DNA of 64,000 nucleotides, taken from Paenibacillus faecis (GTDB lineage Bacteria > Bacillota > Bacilli > Paenibacillales > Paenibacillaceae). The notes under the pieces are model-generated. The model was not told the origin of the DNA, ran no database searches, and was given only the letters and a program-made list of their open reading frames with translations. The translations under genes and the position numbers were made by a program. This document shows, piece by piece, positions 51,821-61,559 of this stretch (position 1 is the first letter of the stretch; each line of letters opens with the position of its first letter). The stretch is from contig NZ_VSDO01000003.1 in assembly GCF_008084145.1 (NCBI RefSeq), positions 310,001 to 374,000 on the forward strand. Reading direction: 5' to 3'.

Positions 51821-52969
51821 TCACGCTTTAGGCTTCCAAATGCGGTATCTGCCGCTCAAGGCAAGCAAGGTGAAGAAATAGAGACAGTTATCGTAATAGC
51901 GGCGATCTCCGGTCCGCAGCGGTGTGTTCCAAAACAGTTCCACGCTGGCGCGGGCATTCGCTCCCTCTGTGGCGAGCGAGGCCATCGCGTTGGTGGCAAG
52001 CAGGCCGACCGGGTGGAGCGCTTTTTCCTCGAAAGGCTCCCCCTCAATGGTATACCTGCGGTAATCGTCGGGCGTTTTATTCGCAAAAAAAGCCTGAATC
52101 CGGTCGGCGGTTTCCCGCTCCCACGTTGCTCCGCCGAACCATTCCGCATCCAGCCCCAAATTGGCGGCCACCCGGTAAGAGTCGCTGAAAAAGTGCCCGA
52201 ACCCCCGGACATGGTTCGGCGTGCCGTCATAATGGGCGTACTCCGGGGCAAGCCCTGTCACGGGATGACAGGCGGCCTGCACGTAGCGCCGGCTGGCCTC
52301 GGCCGCCTCCTTCCAGAACGCCCGGTCCTCCGGATCCGCCCATAAAGCGAACAACTCGTAAAAATGCGGCAGATGATAGGACGGGTCCGTAAACTCGCAG
52401 TTCGGGATGAACTTGATCAGCTTGTTGTCCCTGTTCCACATCGGATCCCCTTTGCCGTCCTCCCCTTTATGCAGGCAGGTGCGCAGCAGTTCCCTCGCTT
52501 GTTCGCCATAATTGAAAGGCGCTTCCCGATCCCCCCAGCGGTGGGAGGCAAAAAACAGCGCCATCGCAAAATACTCTTCCCCGTCCGGGGCCGGCCCGTC
52601 CGACAGTCTGGTTCCGTCCGGCGCGCAGGACCAGGCGAAATAACCGGCATTCTCCCCCTCTGTCATGTACATGTATTCCACGGCCCATTTCCATAAGCGG
52701 TCGAACACGTCCCGGCGGTCCATCTGCACGGCCATCATCATCCCGTAAGACATTCCTTCGGTGCGCGCATCGTGGTTGCCCGTATCCAGCATATACCCCA
52801 TATCGCTCCCCGATTCATGATAAATCCGGGTTTTCTCGTCACCCTCGAACATCTCACGCCAGGCGGCCTCTACCCGCCGGGTAATCTCCTCTTCCTCATA
52901 ACCGTAGTCGGCCAGCAAATTCCGATATCGATCCGTATAAAAAGCTCCTTTTAACGCGTTCATCGGCAC
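51821..52969 (-). CDS. GH8 reducing-end xylose-releasing exo-oligoxylanase
   Basis: About 382 aa, no signal peptide. The (alpha/alpha)6-barrel motifs match Rex-type GH8 enzymes: the acid Glu is in DARTEGMSYGMMMAVQMDR, the base Asp in GHFFSDSYRVAANLGLDAEWFGG, and YFAWSCAPDGT, HRWGDREAPFNY and MWNRDNKLIKFIP are present throughout. It removes xylose from the reducing end of imported xylo-oligosaccharides. ATG 52975 abuts AGGAGG; GTG 52969 (6-base spacing) is preferred, ATG 52963 is also possible. A cre-like site lies 26 bp upstream. Confidence 0.92.
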   Translation of the reverse strand: MPMNALKGAFYTDRYRNLLADYGYEEEEITRRVEAAWREMFEGDEKTRIYHESGSDMGYMLDTGNHDARTEGMSYGMMMAVQMDRRDVFDRLWKWAVEYMYMTEGENAGYFAWSCAPDGTRLSDGPAPDGEEYFAMALFFASHRWGDREAPFNYGEQARELLRTCLHKGEDGKGDPMWNRDNKLIKFIPNCEFTDPSYHLPHFYELFALWADPEDRAFWKEAAEASRRYVQAACHPVTGLAPEYAHYDGTPNHVRGFGHFFSDSYRVAANLGLDAEWFGGATWERETADRIQAFFANKTPDDYRRYTIEGEPFEEKALHPVGLLATNAMASLATEGANARASVELFWNTPLRTGDRRYYDNCLYFFTLLALSGRYRIWKPKA

Positions 52970-52994
52970 GGACATCCTCCTGCTTCTTTTTTAA

Positions 52995-53008
52995 TGTTAG
53001 CGCTTACC
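52995..53008. promoter_or_regulatory. Candidate CcpA cre site
   Basis: TGTTAGCGCTTACC matches the catabolite-repression consensus TGWNANCGNTNWCA except at the last base. It lies just upstream of the GH8 start and about 150 bp from the divergent gntR, where carbon catabolite repression of xylan use is expected. Confidence 0.55.
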
Positions 53009-53115
53009 AAAAAGGTACCAAAGGATGGAACCCGTTGCTATGCGCAGACCGCGCCTTTTTTTACCCAAATCAAGCCCGACTTTCCCAAACTTCTTTAATT
53101 TGTGCAGTTACACTG

Positions 53116-53135
53116 CCATACTTGTATGGTAGTAT
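53116..53135 (+). promoter_or_regulatory. Candidate GntR operator and promoter of the uxu operon
   Basis: CCATA-CTTG-TATGG (53116-53129) is a perfect palindrome lying in the 16-base spacer between TTACAC and TAGTAT, 30 bp before the gntR start. Placement in the promoter core fits autorepression by the FadR-type GntR protein. Confidence 0.5.
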
Positions 53136-53158
53136 CTAACCTAACAGGAGGTGATCGT

Positions 53159-53848
53159 TTGAAACCATTGACAGACTCCGCGGCCGGATCTGCCGGAAAC
53201 CATGTTTATGCCCAACTGAAACAGCAAATTGTTACTCTGGAGCTCCCTCCGGGGACGGCACTTTCGGAAAAAGAGATGTCCGTCGCTTTTCAAGTCAGCC
53301 GAACGCCCGTCCGGGAAAGCTTCGTCCGGCTCGCGCAGGAGGGATTGCTCGTCGTGCTGCCGCAGCGGGGTACCCGCGTCTCGCTGATCGACCCCGATCT
53401 GGTCGAAGAAGCGCGATTTATGAGGGAGCAGCTGGAACGGGCCGTGATTCGCTTGGCCTGCCGGGATTTTCCCGAAGCATCGCTCCGCTCGCTGAATGAC
53501 AACCTGGAGCTCCAACGGGATGCCTTGGCCCGGCATGACGGCAGCGCCATGTTCGAATTGGACGAGGCGTATCATCGGATTCTTTTTGAAGGGTGTAGGA
53601 AGCTGGGCACCTGGTCCGTCATTCAGCAGATGAATGCCCACCTGAACCGGACCCGGGTGTTATGGCTGAAAACGGACCCGCATTGGGATCATTTATATGA
53701 TCAGCACCGGGCCATGGGCGATGCGGTGGTACGGCGGGATAAAGAACTCGCCGATCGGACGATGAAGGAGCATTTAAGACTGAGCATTTCGAACTTAAGC
53801 GTGCTGCAGGAGAAATTCCCGGATTATTTCAGCAAAACGGAGCAATAA
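53159..53848 (+). CDS. GntR/FadR-family regulator of uronate genes
   Basis: About 229 aa. Winged helix at about 15-80 ([56 protein letters not shown]) followed by an FCD ligand domain (about 90-215) whose metal/ligand residues fit [12 protein letters not shown] and H's in QHRAMGDAV and MKEHLRLS. UxuR/ExuR-like function is inferred from the downstream uxuA. The start is TTG 53159 with AGGAGG 7 bases upstream; the longer frame begins inside the operator region. Confidence 0.88.
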   Translation: MKPLTDSAAGSAGNHVYAQLKQQIVTLELPPGTALSEKEMSVAFQVSRTPVRESFVRLAQEGLLVVLPQRGTRVSLIDPDLVEEARFMREQLERAVIRLACRDFPEASLRSLNDNLELQRDALARHDGSAMFELDEAYHRILFEGCRKLGTWSVIQQMNAHLNRTRVLWLKTDPHWDHLYDQHRAMGDAVVRRDKELADRTMKEHLRLSISNLSVLQEKFPDYFSKTEQ

Positions 53849-53876
53849 CCCTCATCACATAGAAGGCGGTGGACTT

Positions 53877-54986
53877 ATGCGTATGGTATTCCGCTGGTTC
53901 GGCGAAGGAAACGATACGGTTTCGCTGGAACAGATCAAGCAAATTCCCGGGGTCGAGGGGATCGTATGGGCGCTTCACGATCTTCCGGCCGGAGAAGAAT
54001 GGCCGATGGAGCGGATCGAAGAGATGCGCCGGCTCGCGGACCGGCACGGCCTTCATATCGAGGTCGTGGAGAGCGTCAATGTTCATGAGGACATCAAGCT
54101 CGGCCTCCCTACCCGCGACCGCTATATCGGCAATTACATCCGCACGGTCGAAAAGCTGGCCAAAGCCGGAGTCAAAGTGATCTGCTATAATTTTATGCCG
54201 GTCTTCGATTGGGTGCGGACCGAGCTGCATAAGCCGATGGAGGACGGGTCGACGGCACTCTTTTTTGAACAGTCCAAAATCCGCGGGGTGGATCCCTTTG
54301 AGCTGGTGCGCCTCATTAACGAAAACAGCACCTTAACGATGCCGGGCTGGGAGCCGGAGCGTCTCGAACACCTGACCGCGCTGTTTGAAGCCTATCGCAA
54401 CGTGACGGCCGAAGATTTGTGGGCCAACCTGAAATATTTCCTCGACGCCGTCATTCCTGTCGCGGAGGAACACGGGGTCCTGATGGCCGTGCATCCGGAT
54501 GATCCGCCATGGCCGATCTTCGGACTGCCGCGGATATTGACCGATCAGGAAAATTTCCGCCGGTTTCTGGCCCTTCACGACAGCCCGTCCAACGGGATTA
54601 CCCTGTGCAGCGGCTCGCTCGGAGCGAATCCGGACAACGACATCATCGGCATGATTCATGAATTCAGCGGGCGGATCCCTTTTGCCCACATCCGGAACGT
54701 CAAGGTGTACGAAAACGGCGACTTTATCGAAACCTCCCACCGGACATCGGACGGATCGGTCGACATCCGGGGGATCGTCAAGGCTTATTATGACACCGGA
54801 TTCAAGGGCTACTGCCGCCCGGACCACGGCCGTCATCTTTGGGGAGAAATCTGCCGCCCGGGATATGGGCTGTACGACCGCGCCCTCGGCATTATGTACC
54901 TGTGGGGGTTGTGGGACGCCTTTGCGGGCCGGCGGCCCGCGGAACAAGCACGGAAGGAGGCGGACGGCCATGTCACGACTGCCTAA
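53877..54986 (+). CDS. uxuA: Mannonate dehydratase
   Basis: About 369 aa, standard UxuA length. [37 protein letters not shown] at the start, [45 protein letters not shown] and FAHIRNVK with metal-binding His/Cys/Asp residues, and [13 protein letters not shown] near the end. It converts D-mannonate to 2-keto-3-deoxygluconate in glucuronate breakdown, downstream of the alpha-glucuronidase in this window. It follows gntR by 28 bp and overlaps the next gene by 17 bases. Confidence 0.95.
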   Translation: MRMVFRWFGEGNDTVSLEQIKQIPGVEGIVWALHDLPAGEEWPMERIEEMRRLADRHGLHIEVVESVNVHEDIKLGLPTRDRYIGNYIRTVEKLAKAGVKVICYNFMPVFDWVRTELHKPMEDGSTALFFEQSKIRGVDPFELVRLINENSTLTMPGWEPERLEHLTALFEAYRNVTAEDLWANLKYFLDAVIPVAEEHGVLMAVHPDDPPWPIFGLPRILTDQENFRRFLALHDSPSNGITLCSGSLGANPDNDIIGMIHEFSGRIPFAHIRNVKVYENGDFIETSHRTSDGSVDIRGIVKAYYDTGFKGYCRPDHGRHLWGEICRPGYGLYDRALGIMYLWGLWDAFAGRRPAEQARKEADGHVTTA

Positions 54987-55824
54987 GCATCCCGCGTTAG
55001 AGGGAAAAAACGCGGTTATCACGGGCGGGGCCGGCGTTCTGTGCCGCGCGATGGCTTTGGAGCTCGCCCGCCAAGGCATGCGGGTGGCGGTGCTGAACCG
55101 CACGGCGGAGCGGGGCGAGCAGGTGGCGGAGGACATCCGCCGCCTCGGCGGCACGGCGATCGCCGTGGGCTGCGACGTCACGGACGCGGACAGCGTGCGG
55201 GCGGCGGAGCAGGCGGTGCGCGCGGCGTTCGGGCCGTGCGATGTGTTGATCAACGGCGCCGGAGGCAACCAGCCCAGCGCCAACACGACGGGCGAAACGT
55301 TCCGGGCCGAGGATTTGGCCAATCCGGACGTGACGACGTTTTTTGACTTGAGCCTTACGGGCGTGCGCACCGTTGTGGATCTCAATTTCGTCGGAACGAT
55401 GATTCCAACGCAGGTGTTCGCCAAGGAGATGGTCGGTCGCCCGGGGGCGACAGTGCTGAACATCTCCTCGATGAGCGCGCCTTGTCCGATGACCAAGGTG
55501 CCGGCCTACAGCGCGGCCAAAGCGGCGGTCAACAACTTCACGCAGTGGTTGGCGGTGCACTTGGCCGAGGCGGGAATCCGGGTGAACGCGGTGGCCCCCG
55601 GATTTTTCTTAACCGAGCAGAACCGCGCTCTGCTCATGCAGGAGGACGGGACGCCGACCGAGCGCTCCCGGAAAATCATCGCCCACACGCCGATGCGCCG
55701 CTTCGGTGTCCCCGAGGATCTGCTCGGCACGCTGCTGTGGCTGGCCGACGCCGACACCTCCGGCTTCGTCACCGGCACGGTCGTCCCGGTCGACGGCGGG
55801 TTCATGGCCTACTCCGGCGTGTAG
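54970..55824 (+). CDS. uxuB: SDR-family D-mannonate oxidoreductase (UxuB-type)
   Basis: About 284 aa short-chain dehydrogenase: cofactor loop [21 protein letters not shown] (about 17-36), [14 protein letters not shown], catalytic Ser in NISSMSA, and Tyr180/Lys184 in [10 protein letters not shown]. The cofactor loop TGGAGVLC departs from the common TGxxxGIG, as in fructuronate reductases of the YjmF type. It reduces D-fructuronate to D-mannonate, the step before UxuA. ATG 54970 has GGAGG 9 bases ahead; the open frame extends to 54658 inside uxuA without a usable start. Confidence 0.9.
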   Translation: MSRLPKHPALEGKNAVITGGAGVLCRAMALELARQGMRVAVLNRTAERGEQVAEDIRRLGGTAIAVGCDVTDADSVRAAEQAVRAAFGPCDVLINGAGGNQPSANTTGETFRAEDLANPDVTTFFDLSLTGVRTVVDLNFVGTMIPTQVFAKEMVGRPGATVLNISSMSAPCPMTKVPAYSAAKAAVNNFTQWLAVHLAEAGIRVNAVAPGFFLTEQNRALLMQEDGTPTERSRKIIAHTPMRRFGVPEDLLGTLLWLADADTSGFVTGTVVPVDGGFMAYSGV

Positions 55825-56043
55825 GCTCGCCTTAAGCACACCCGGAGCAGCGCAGGGGGACAAGAGTGCAAGCGGCTAAGCAAGCAAGACCCGGAAAGCA
55901 GGGCAGAGGGGGGGCAGGGGAGTCGGGCAGCTAGGCAGTTGGGCTCACCCCTGCCCGCTCCCCATGCGCCAGCCGCGCTCCGGCCACGACGCTGCCTCCC
56001 ATTGATTAGCTGGAGTTTTTCCAGCTAATTTCTCACTTCAAGA
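55825..56043. other. Non-coding G/C-skewed gap with one hairpin
   Basis: A purine-rich stretch (AGAGGGGGGGCAGGGGAG) faces CCCCTGCCC about 35 bp later and could pair. ATTAGCTGGA/TCCAGCTAAT (56005-56029) is a perfect short hairpin of the dispersed type. No gene or clear T-run terminator was seen. Confidence 0.5.
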
Positions 56044-56299
56044 CCGTTTCACCACTAGCGTTGCATTAACCCGAAGGGTCTAATGGCCGTAACCGCCTCC
56101 CTTTGAAGCCGGGCGAAGGATAACGGTCATTTGCGGCGTGATTTTGTCGAATTTGTCCCTTCGGTGAGAAATAGCGGTCATTTGGGGCCCTATTTTCAGG
56201 AAAAGGGGGCCGAAAACCGATTTTTGGACTCGCTTCAGGGTAGCGTCAAGAAGTTTGTGTAAGCAGTAGAATATTCATCAAGGGTAGATGAATGGGGGA

Positions 56300-56330
56300 T
56301 TTGGTGGGGAGGGGAACCCTCCCCACCAAA
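56300..56330 (-). terminator. Hairpin near the left end of the IS
   Basis: TTTGGTGGGGAGGG (56300-56313) and CCCTCCCCACCAAA (56317-56330) are perfect 14-bp arms just downstream of the transposase stop, probably ending its transcript or blocking outside transcription. Confidence 0.65.
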
Positions 56331-56342
56331 CTCCAGATCACG

Positions 56343-57533
56343 CTAGTTATCAGTATTGTTGTCAGAGTCCGGATAGCGTTTTGCAAACTTTTCAGACAGA
56401 TCCTGTTTGACCTTAGGGTCAGCGAATCCGCGAATAACACGGCTCTCAAAACGTTCGTTATAAGCAATCACATCTAGATATACGATTTTCTCTGCAGCGT
56501 CCATGTTGGTTAAACTATTCATCGGCTTAAGACGCTTGCGTATTTCTTTGTTCATCCGCTCTATCGGGTTGGAAGTGTAGATCGCATCCTTTATTTCCTC
56601 AGGGTATTGGTAGAATGTTAACAACGTCGACAGTTGGTCTTCCCAAGACTTTACTTCTTTCGGATACCGTTTTACCCATTTGTCTTTGAACGTGTCAAAA
56701 GCAGCCAGGGCACATACATCATCCAAGGCGTTATATATCGTTTTGAGATCATTAATAAAGTCTGTCTTGTCCTGTACACGAATCTTAGGGAAGGTAGAAC
56801 GAACTTTATGCACGATACAGTGCTGAACGTCTGCCTGAGGATATGCTTCTTTAAAAGCTTCGTCCAGTCCTGGTAGTCCGTCAAAGACGCCCAAAAGGAC
56901 TTCGTGTACACCACGGTTGTACAGGTCTTTGAGAACGTCTCTCCAACCATTGGAGCTCTCTTGACCGCCTATATAGAAGCCTAGAATTTGGCGGCGTCCT
57001 TCTTCGTCAATGCCCATGGCAAAGTAGATGACCTCACCGCTTACAGTGCTGCGCTTGAGTTTTACGTACAGACCATCCAAGTAAATAACGCTGTACCTTT
57101 TTTGTAAGGGGCGTTCCTGCCAGTTTTGGATGTCTTCCAAGACAGTTGCGGTAATATTGCTGACGGTCGTCGGGGAATAGTGACTGCCGAACATACTTTC
57201 GATGAATCGTGCAACATCACGGGTCCCCATTCCGCTTTTGTACATTTGGATAACGGCCTCTTCCAGCCAGCCATCTCGGCGCTGGTACGGCTCAAATACA
57301 TGGGTTTGGAAGGAGCCCTGGCGATCGCGTGGTACCTCAAGATCCGAGATGTAGCCGTATTTGGTATGCAAAGTGCGCTTGTAGTAGCCGTTGCGACTGT
57401 TGTGCTCGTTTTCTGGGTCTTCCATAAAGTGCTTAATCTCGGCCCTCATAATGGACTCCAGGTTTTCTTTAACAAACTGAGTGACAAGATTTTCAAATAG
57501 GTTTGTGAGTTGATTTTCTGGTATCATAGTCAT
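56343..57533 (-). CDS. IS256-family transposase (mutator type)
   Basis: About 396 aa, full length. The DDE triad is visible as D153 (YLDGLYVKLK), D218 (GVFDGLPGL) and E325 (SNPIERMNKEIRKR), with the family C...H signature in DVQHCIVHKVR between. The N-terminus (LVTQFVKENLESIMRAEIKHFM, RNGYYKRTL) is the DNA-binding part. No frameshift or stop. It lies alone in the 1399-bp IS between inverted repeats and should be active in principle. Confidence 0.95.
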   Translation of the reverse strand: MTMIPENQLTNLFENLVTQFVKENLESIMRAEIKHFMEDPENEHNSRNGYYKRTLHTKYGYISDLEVPRDRQGSFQTHVFEPYQRRDGWLEEAVIQMYKSGMGTRDVARFIESMFGSHYSPTTVSNITATVLEDIQNWQERPLQKRYSVIYLDGLYVKLKRSTVSGEVIYFAMGIDEEGRRQILGFYIGGQESSNGWRDVLKDLYNRGVHEVLLGVFDGLPGLDEAFKEAYPQADVQHCIVHKVRSTFPKIRVQDKTDFINDLKTIYNALDDVCALAAFDTFKDKWVKRYPKEVKSWEDQLSTLLTFYQYPEEIKDAIYTSNPIERMNKEIRKRLKPMNSLTNMDAAEKIVYLDVIAYNERFESRVIRGFADPKVKQDLSEKFAKRYPDSDNNTDN

Positions 57534-57799
57534 TGAGTAGAGTCCCTTCTTAGTGGCGTCGTAACCCTGAGAATACTCTACTTTTTTATGTTTTGGATAG
57601 ACTCCAAAACTTGGTACACAAACTATTTTACGTCATCCGCTTCAGAGAAATAAGGCCTTTTTTAGCCGCTATTTTCCCCGAAAAAGCGAATTTGGGCGAA
57701 ATAGCAGCCCAAAACGCCGCTATTAAAACGGGCGGCAAGTGAGATTGCGGGGTCGGCAGCACCATGTCAGGTTTAATGCAACGCCAGTGCCGTTTCATC

Positions 57800-58115
57800 C
57801 AAATTAGCGGGATTTCTTCAAGGTATTCCCCAAAAAATCGTCCCCTTTGGCCCGATTGCGGTAATTTAGCTGGAATTTTTCCACGTAACCTTGCCCAAAG
57901 TGCACACACCCTGATTTAACATGAGGTTGTCCCGTTAACCCATCAACAATTACAGAAGAGCGTAACGGTCCAGGAAGTGGACGGACCGGACACCCGCTTT
58001 AATCCCGGTAAACTCGAAACTCCCTCCACTCTCAACGGTACCTAAACACCACACGCGAATCTGATTACTCAACTAACTAACCCTGCTCCAGAGTACCTCA
58101 CAATCACTAACAATC
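57800..58115. repeat. Diverged copy of the ~470-bp repeat unit
   Basis: Blocks in the same order as a unit of the 50351-51790 array: ATTAGCGGGATTTCTTCAAG, TTTAACATGAGGTTGTCCCG, then after ~100 bp GGTACCTAAACACCACACGC, ATTACTCAACTAACTAACCC and CCAGAGTACCTC. The divergence shows an older event than the tandem array. It lies between the TIR element and the GH67 terminator. No gene seen. Confidence 0.65.
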
Positions 58116-58210
58116 CTTTCATCCCCTTTCTTTTAGGCCGCACCTTATCAGGTTTGAAGCAATGTCGGCGCCCCTGACGACCTGTCCGCCCCCGCCGGGC
58201 TCTCAACCCA

Positions 58211-58252
58211 CGAAAATAAAGCGCCCGGAGCGTTAACCCACTCCGGGCGCTT
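58211..58252 (-). terminator. Intrinsic terminator after alpha-glucuronidase
   Basis: AAGCGCCCGGAG (58219-58230) and CTCCGGGCGCTT (58241-58252) are perfect 12-bp arms. Read leftward they are followed by TATTTTCG. It ends the leftward xylan operon. Confidence 0.9.
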
Positions 58253-58257
58253 CGTTT

Positions 58258-60342
58258 CTAGTAGATTCGTCTCCCCCGCTCATCCGGTACGCCGGATTTG
58301 CGGTAGAAGTAGGTATTGATTACGTCGCGCCAATGCCGGGCGTGCTCGGCCTGCTCCGCGAGTCTTTCGGCGACCAGCGCGTAGCGTTCGGAATCGACCT
58401 TGCCCTCCAGGGAAGTCCACTTGCCCCGCAAGTCTTCCGCCGCCTCCGCCCCTTCGAAGTGCGTATCGTAAATGTGCTGAATGACGGTTTTTCCGGATCG
58501 CAGCCGGTGGCCGTAGGGCACATGATGGAAGAACAACAGAAGCTCATCCGGGCAGGTGCCCGGCGACTCGTAGATGTCCCGGTTCGGACTGAAATATTGC
58601 GCGGTGTAGCCCGTACCCGTGGCGACGGTCCGATCCACGCCGATGCCGTCCCGGTCGGCAAAATGATAGGTCCCCCAGCGGGAGTATTCGTACCCGTCCA
58701 CATCCGGCCCGTAATGAGTGTGGGGAACGACCATCCAGCCGACGCCGAGCGGAGCCGTGTAGCTCTCGTAAATCGGCCAGGAGGACATGAGCATCCGCGT
58801 CACTGTCTCGGCAACCTCTCTGTCGTTTCCGAAGGTTTGCCCCACCCATTCCTGGGCAATCTCCTCGGCGGAAAGGTCCGGGTCCCAGGTCAGCCGGCCG
58901 TAACCGTACAGATTGGCCTGTGCCAGCGGATGCCCGGTCCAGCAGGCGTCGTCCCCGGTGTTGGACACGGCCGCCACACCGCTGTATTTCATGCCGAACC
59001 CGGAGCCTTCCACAATCCGCTTGACCTCCCCGCCATCGGGTACCGCGTGCGTCTCGAAGTCCAGCACCTGCTTCCACTGCGGAATCAGGTAGCACAAATG
59101 GCGCTGCTGGCCGGTGTATTCCTGGGTAATCTGGAATTCGATCACCTGATTCGTCTGCCGCATCGCTCCGAACAGCGGAGACACCGGCTCGCGAACCTGG
59201 AAATCCATCGGCCCGTTTTTGATCTGCATCAGCACATTATCCCGGAAGCGCCCGTCCAGCGGCTTAAAATGGTCGTAGGCCGCCCGCGCCCGGTCCGTGG
59301 AGCGGTCGCGCCAATCCTGCATGCAGTTGTATACGAAGCAGCGCCAAATCACCAGCCCCCCGTAAGGTTCGAGAGCCTCGGCCAGCATGTTCGCTCCGTC
59401 GGCATGATCCCGCCCGTAAGCGAACGGTCCCGGCCGATGCTCGGAGTCGGCTTTGACGACAAAGCCGCCGAAGTCCGGGATATGCCGGTAAATCCGGCGC
59501 GCCGTCTCCGTCCACCAATTCCGGACGCCGGCATCCAGCGGGTCGGCGGTATTCAGCCCGCCGATGGCCAGCGGGGAGGCAAAATTGATGCTCAAAAACA
59601 GCGCAATCCCGTACTCCCGAAACACCGCCGCCACGCGCGCGACATCCGGAAGCCCTTCCTCGGCAATGAAGCGGGTTTCTTGTTCATGGACGTTTACATT
59701 GTTGATTGATATCGCGTTAATGCCCACCGATGCCAACAGACGGGCGTAATCCCGAATTCGCGCGACGTCCCGCACGATGTTCCCGTCCCGGTAAAAAATC
59801 GATTTTCCCGCGTATCCCCGCTCGATCGAACCGTCCGCATTATCCCACTGATTGATCATCCGCAGCCGGTTTACCGGGGACGCCTCCGTCTCCAAGGCTT
59901 CGGGAGTCCGCTCCATGGCGATCCCGCGAAGCAGATGAAAAACCCCGTAAAGCACGCCCCGATCGGAATCGGCGGACAACTCCAGGCGCCTCCCCGAGCC
60001 GGACGGGCGAAGACTCACCGAAAACGCACCTTCTCCCTTTTCCCACGGCCGACTCGCTGTTTCTCCGGTTCCTGTTCCCCGCCGCCGCCGGATTACCAGG
60101 CAAGGCCCCTCGTCAGGTTCACCGATTAGGACGACGGGATCCACGCCCAGCATCTTTCCCGCGCCATGTCTTAGCTCCCTCACGGCCGTTTCGAGCACTG
60201 CCGACCGTTGCCCGGGCCCCGTCCCGGGGTCGGCCTCAAGGTAGACACGACCAAACCATTCGGCGTAAACCCGCCGAAGATCGCCGTCCCTCAGTTCGCT
60301 GTACTGCAGCCATGCTTTGTATAATGCGCTTTCGGATTCCAT
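58258..60342 (-). CDS. aguA: GH67 alpha-glucuronidase
   Basis: About 694 aa, typical for intracellular AguA. The catalytic barrel shows [15 protein letters not shown] with its Glu, and [30 protein letters not shown] with the paired Asp and Glu; [13 protein letters not shown] and [13 protein letters not shown] segments precede, and a C-terminal helical domain follows. It removes (4-O-methyl)glucuronic acid from imported aldouronates. No signal peptide. ATG 60342 has GGGAGG 8 bases ahead; the earlier frame lacks similarity. It is last in the order permease-xynB-xynA-aguA; the released uronate can enter uxuB/uxuA nearby. Confidence 0.94.
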   Translation of the reverse strand: MESESALYKAWLQYSELRDGDLRRVYAEWFGRVYLEADPGTGPGQRSAVLETAVRELRHGAGKMLGVDPVVLIGEPDEGPCLVIRRRRGTGTGETASRPWEKGEGAFSVSLRPSGSGRRLELSADSDRGVLYGVFHLLRGIAMERTPEALETEASPVNRLRMINQWDNADGSIERGYAGKSIFYRDGNIVRDVARIRDYARLLASVGINAISINNVNVHEQETRFIAEEGLPDVARVAAVFREYGIALFLSINFASPLAIGGLNTADPLDAGVRNWWTETARRIYRHIPDFGGFVVKADSEHRPGPFAYGRDHADGANMLAEALEPYGGLVIWRCFVYNCMQDWRDRSTDRARAAYDHFKPLDGRFRDNVLMQIKNGPMDFQVREPVSPLFGAMRQTNQVIEFQITQEYTGQQRHLCYLIPQWKQVLDFETHAVPDGGEVKRIVEGSGFGMKYSGVAAVSNTGDDACWTGHPLAQANLYGYGRLTWDPDLSAEEIAQEWVGQTFGNDREVAETVTRMLMSSWPIYESYTAPLGVGWMVVPHTHYGPDVDGYEYSRWGTYHFADRDGIGVDRTVATGTGYTAQYFSPNRDIYESPGTCPDELLLFFHHVPYGHRLRSGKTVIQHIYDTHFEGAEAAEDLRGKWTSLEGKVDSERYALVAERLAEQAEHARHWRDVINTYFYRKSGVPDERGRRIY

Positions 60343-60506
60343 TCGCTGTTCCTCCCGTGCATCATGATTTGCTGTAACTAAACAAGACCGAGGTCGGCGA
60401 GAACAACCCGGCACGGTCTGGCCGCCAGGGCCGCTATGCCCTATCGGGAAGCAAAGCGGCCGGCGGCGGAAAGGAATGTTGAGCCCATTTGGCCATTCAC
60501 CGTTAG

Positions 60507-61511
60507 CTAAAGAGCGGCGATCCGGTCATAGGCCGGTTTCGGACGGTGCTCGGCGTCGAACAGGAACGGCCAGTTTTTCCGGCCTCGTACCGGGAAATCG
60601 TCCAGCCACGTATAATCGTCCGCGGCTCCCCAAAATGTGACGGCTGTAATTTCGTTCCGATACTCCTTAAGCAAACGGAAGACCGCCTCATACCGCTCCG
60701 CCTGGGTCTCCAGCATGTCCGGCGTCGGCTCTTTCAAGTCGGTCCGCTTGTCGTCGAAGCGGAAGACCGATATGTCCAGCTCCGTGAGTTGGAGCTGCAA
60801 GCCGAGGGAAGCGTACTTTTCGATCGCGGCGCGGATATCCTCCAGGGCGGGGTCATAGAGGTTCCAATGCGCCTGCAGGCCGATGCCGTGGATCGGGATG
60901 TCCCGATCCAGCAAAGACTTGACCAACGCGTAAATTTTATCGCGCTTTTGCGGATGCGATTCGTTGTAATCATTATAGAACAGAAGCGCATCCGGGTCGG
61001 CCTCATGGGCAAATTCAAAGGCTTTGGCGATGAAATCCGGCCCCGCAATATCCAGCCAACGGGAAGAGCGCAAGAGTTCGGCGCCTTCGTCGGCGATCGC
61101 CTCATTCACAACGTCCCAGGCATAAATATCTCCTTTATAACGGCCGACCACCGTATGAATATGAGCGCGCACCCGCTCCAGCAGAACCTCCCTGTTTACC
61201 GAATCCCCCTTCCGATCTCGAAAGATCCAGTCCGTCGTCTGGTTGTGCCACACCAAGGTGTGTCCGCGCAAGGCCATGCCGTGCTTCCGGGCAAAGGCCG
61301 CCAAAAGGTCGGCCTCCTCGAAGGTGTACACCTCCTCCTCCGGATGAACGCTGGCAAACTTCATTTCGTTCTCTGCCGTGATGCTGTTAAAATGCCGGGC
61401 CAGCAACGCCTCCTGCGAAACGATCGTCCGCGGGTTTACCGCGGCTCCGATTTTAAAATCTTCCTGGAACAGCTGCTTCAATGGCGTTTCCGTCCGCTTC
61501 AGGTGATCCAT
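60507..61511 (-). CDS. xynA2: Intracellular GH10 endo-1,4-beta-xylanase (XynA2-like)
   Basis: About 334 aa, a single GH10 barrel without signal peptide or binding modules. Acid/base E137 is in AWDVVNEAI and the nucleophile E244 in [20 protein letters not shown] and FYNDYNE are family motifs. Being cytoplasmic, it trims short aldouronates and xylo-oligomers after uptake, as XynA2 does in the aldouronate cluster of Paenibacillus sp. JDR-2. GAGGAGG lies 5 bases before the ATG; it is 48 bp after the broken xynB. Confidence 0.94.
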   Translation of the reverse strand: MDHLKRTETPLKQLFQEDFKIGAAVNPRTIVSQEALLARHFNSITAENEMKFASVHPEEEVYTFEEADLLAAFARKHGMALRGHTLVWHNQTTDWIFRDRKGDSVNREVLLERVRAHIHTVVGRYKGDIYAWDVVNEAIADEGAELLRSSRWLDIAGPDFIAKAFEFAHEADPDALLFYNDYNESHPQKRDKIYALVKSLLDRDIPIHGIGLQAHWNLYDPALEDIRAAIEKYASLGLQLQLTELDISVFRFDDKRTDLKEPTPDMLETQAERYEAVFRLLKEYRNEITAVTFWGAADDYTWLDDFPVRGRKNWPFLFDAEHRPKPAYDRIAAL

Positions 61512-61559
61512 AAGCCCCTCCTCAAGAATATATGATGTGAACCTTCGAGTTTACTCCCT

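Larger units (their letters stand above)
56239..57637 (-). mobile_element. Intact IS256-family insertion sequence (1399 bp)
   Basis: CGCTTCAG at 56231-56238 is repeated at 57638-57645 as an 8-bp target duplication. The ends GGTAGCGTCAAGAAGTTTGT and, in reverse complement, GATGACGTAAAATAGTTTGT are imperfect inverted repeats of about 23-28 bp. One intact transposase gene fills it. A relatively recent insertion is suggested by the exact target duplication and the undamaged gene. Confidence 0.93.
56053..57789 (+). mobile_element. TIR element, full copy split by an IS256-family insertion
   Basis: Terminal repeats CACTAGCGTTGCA (56053-56065) and TGCAACGCCAGTG (57777-57789, one mismatch). Removing the 1399-bp IS and one target copy leaves 330 bp matching 6502-6829. 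CCGTTTCA occurs at 56044-56051 and again at 57790-57797, flanking the element apart from one extra base on the left; it looks like an 8-bp target duplication made when this element moved. Confidence 0.75.

Noticed and set aside
54658..54969. Upstream extension of the SDR gene inside uxuA
   Set aside because: The extension is a shadow frame of uxuA; ATG 54970 has a strong ribosome site and begins the SDR fold.
58333..59709. 458-aa rightward open frame opposite aguA
   Set aside because: Antisense of GH67 catalytic-domain codons; composition unlike a protein.
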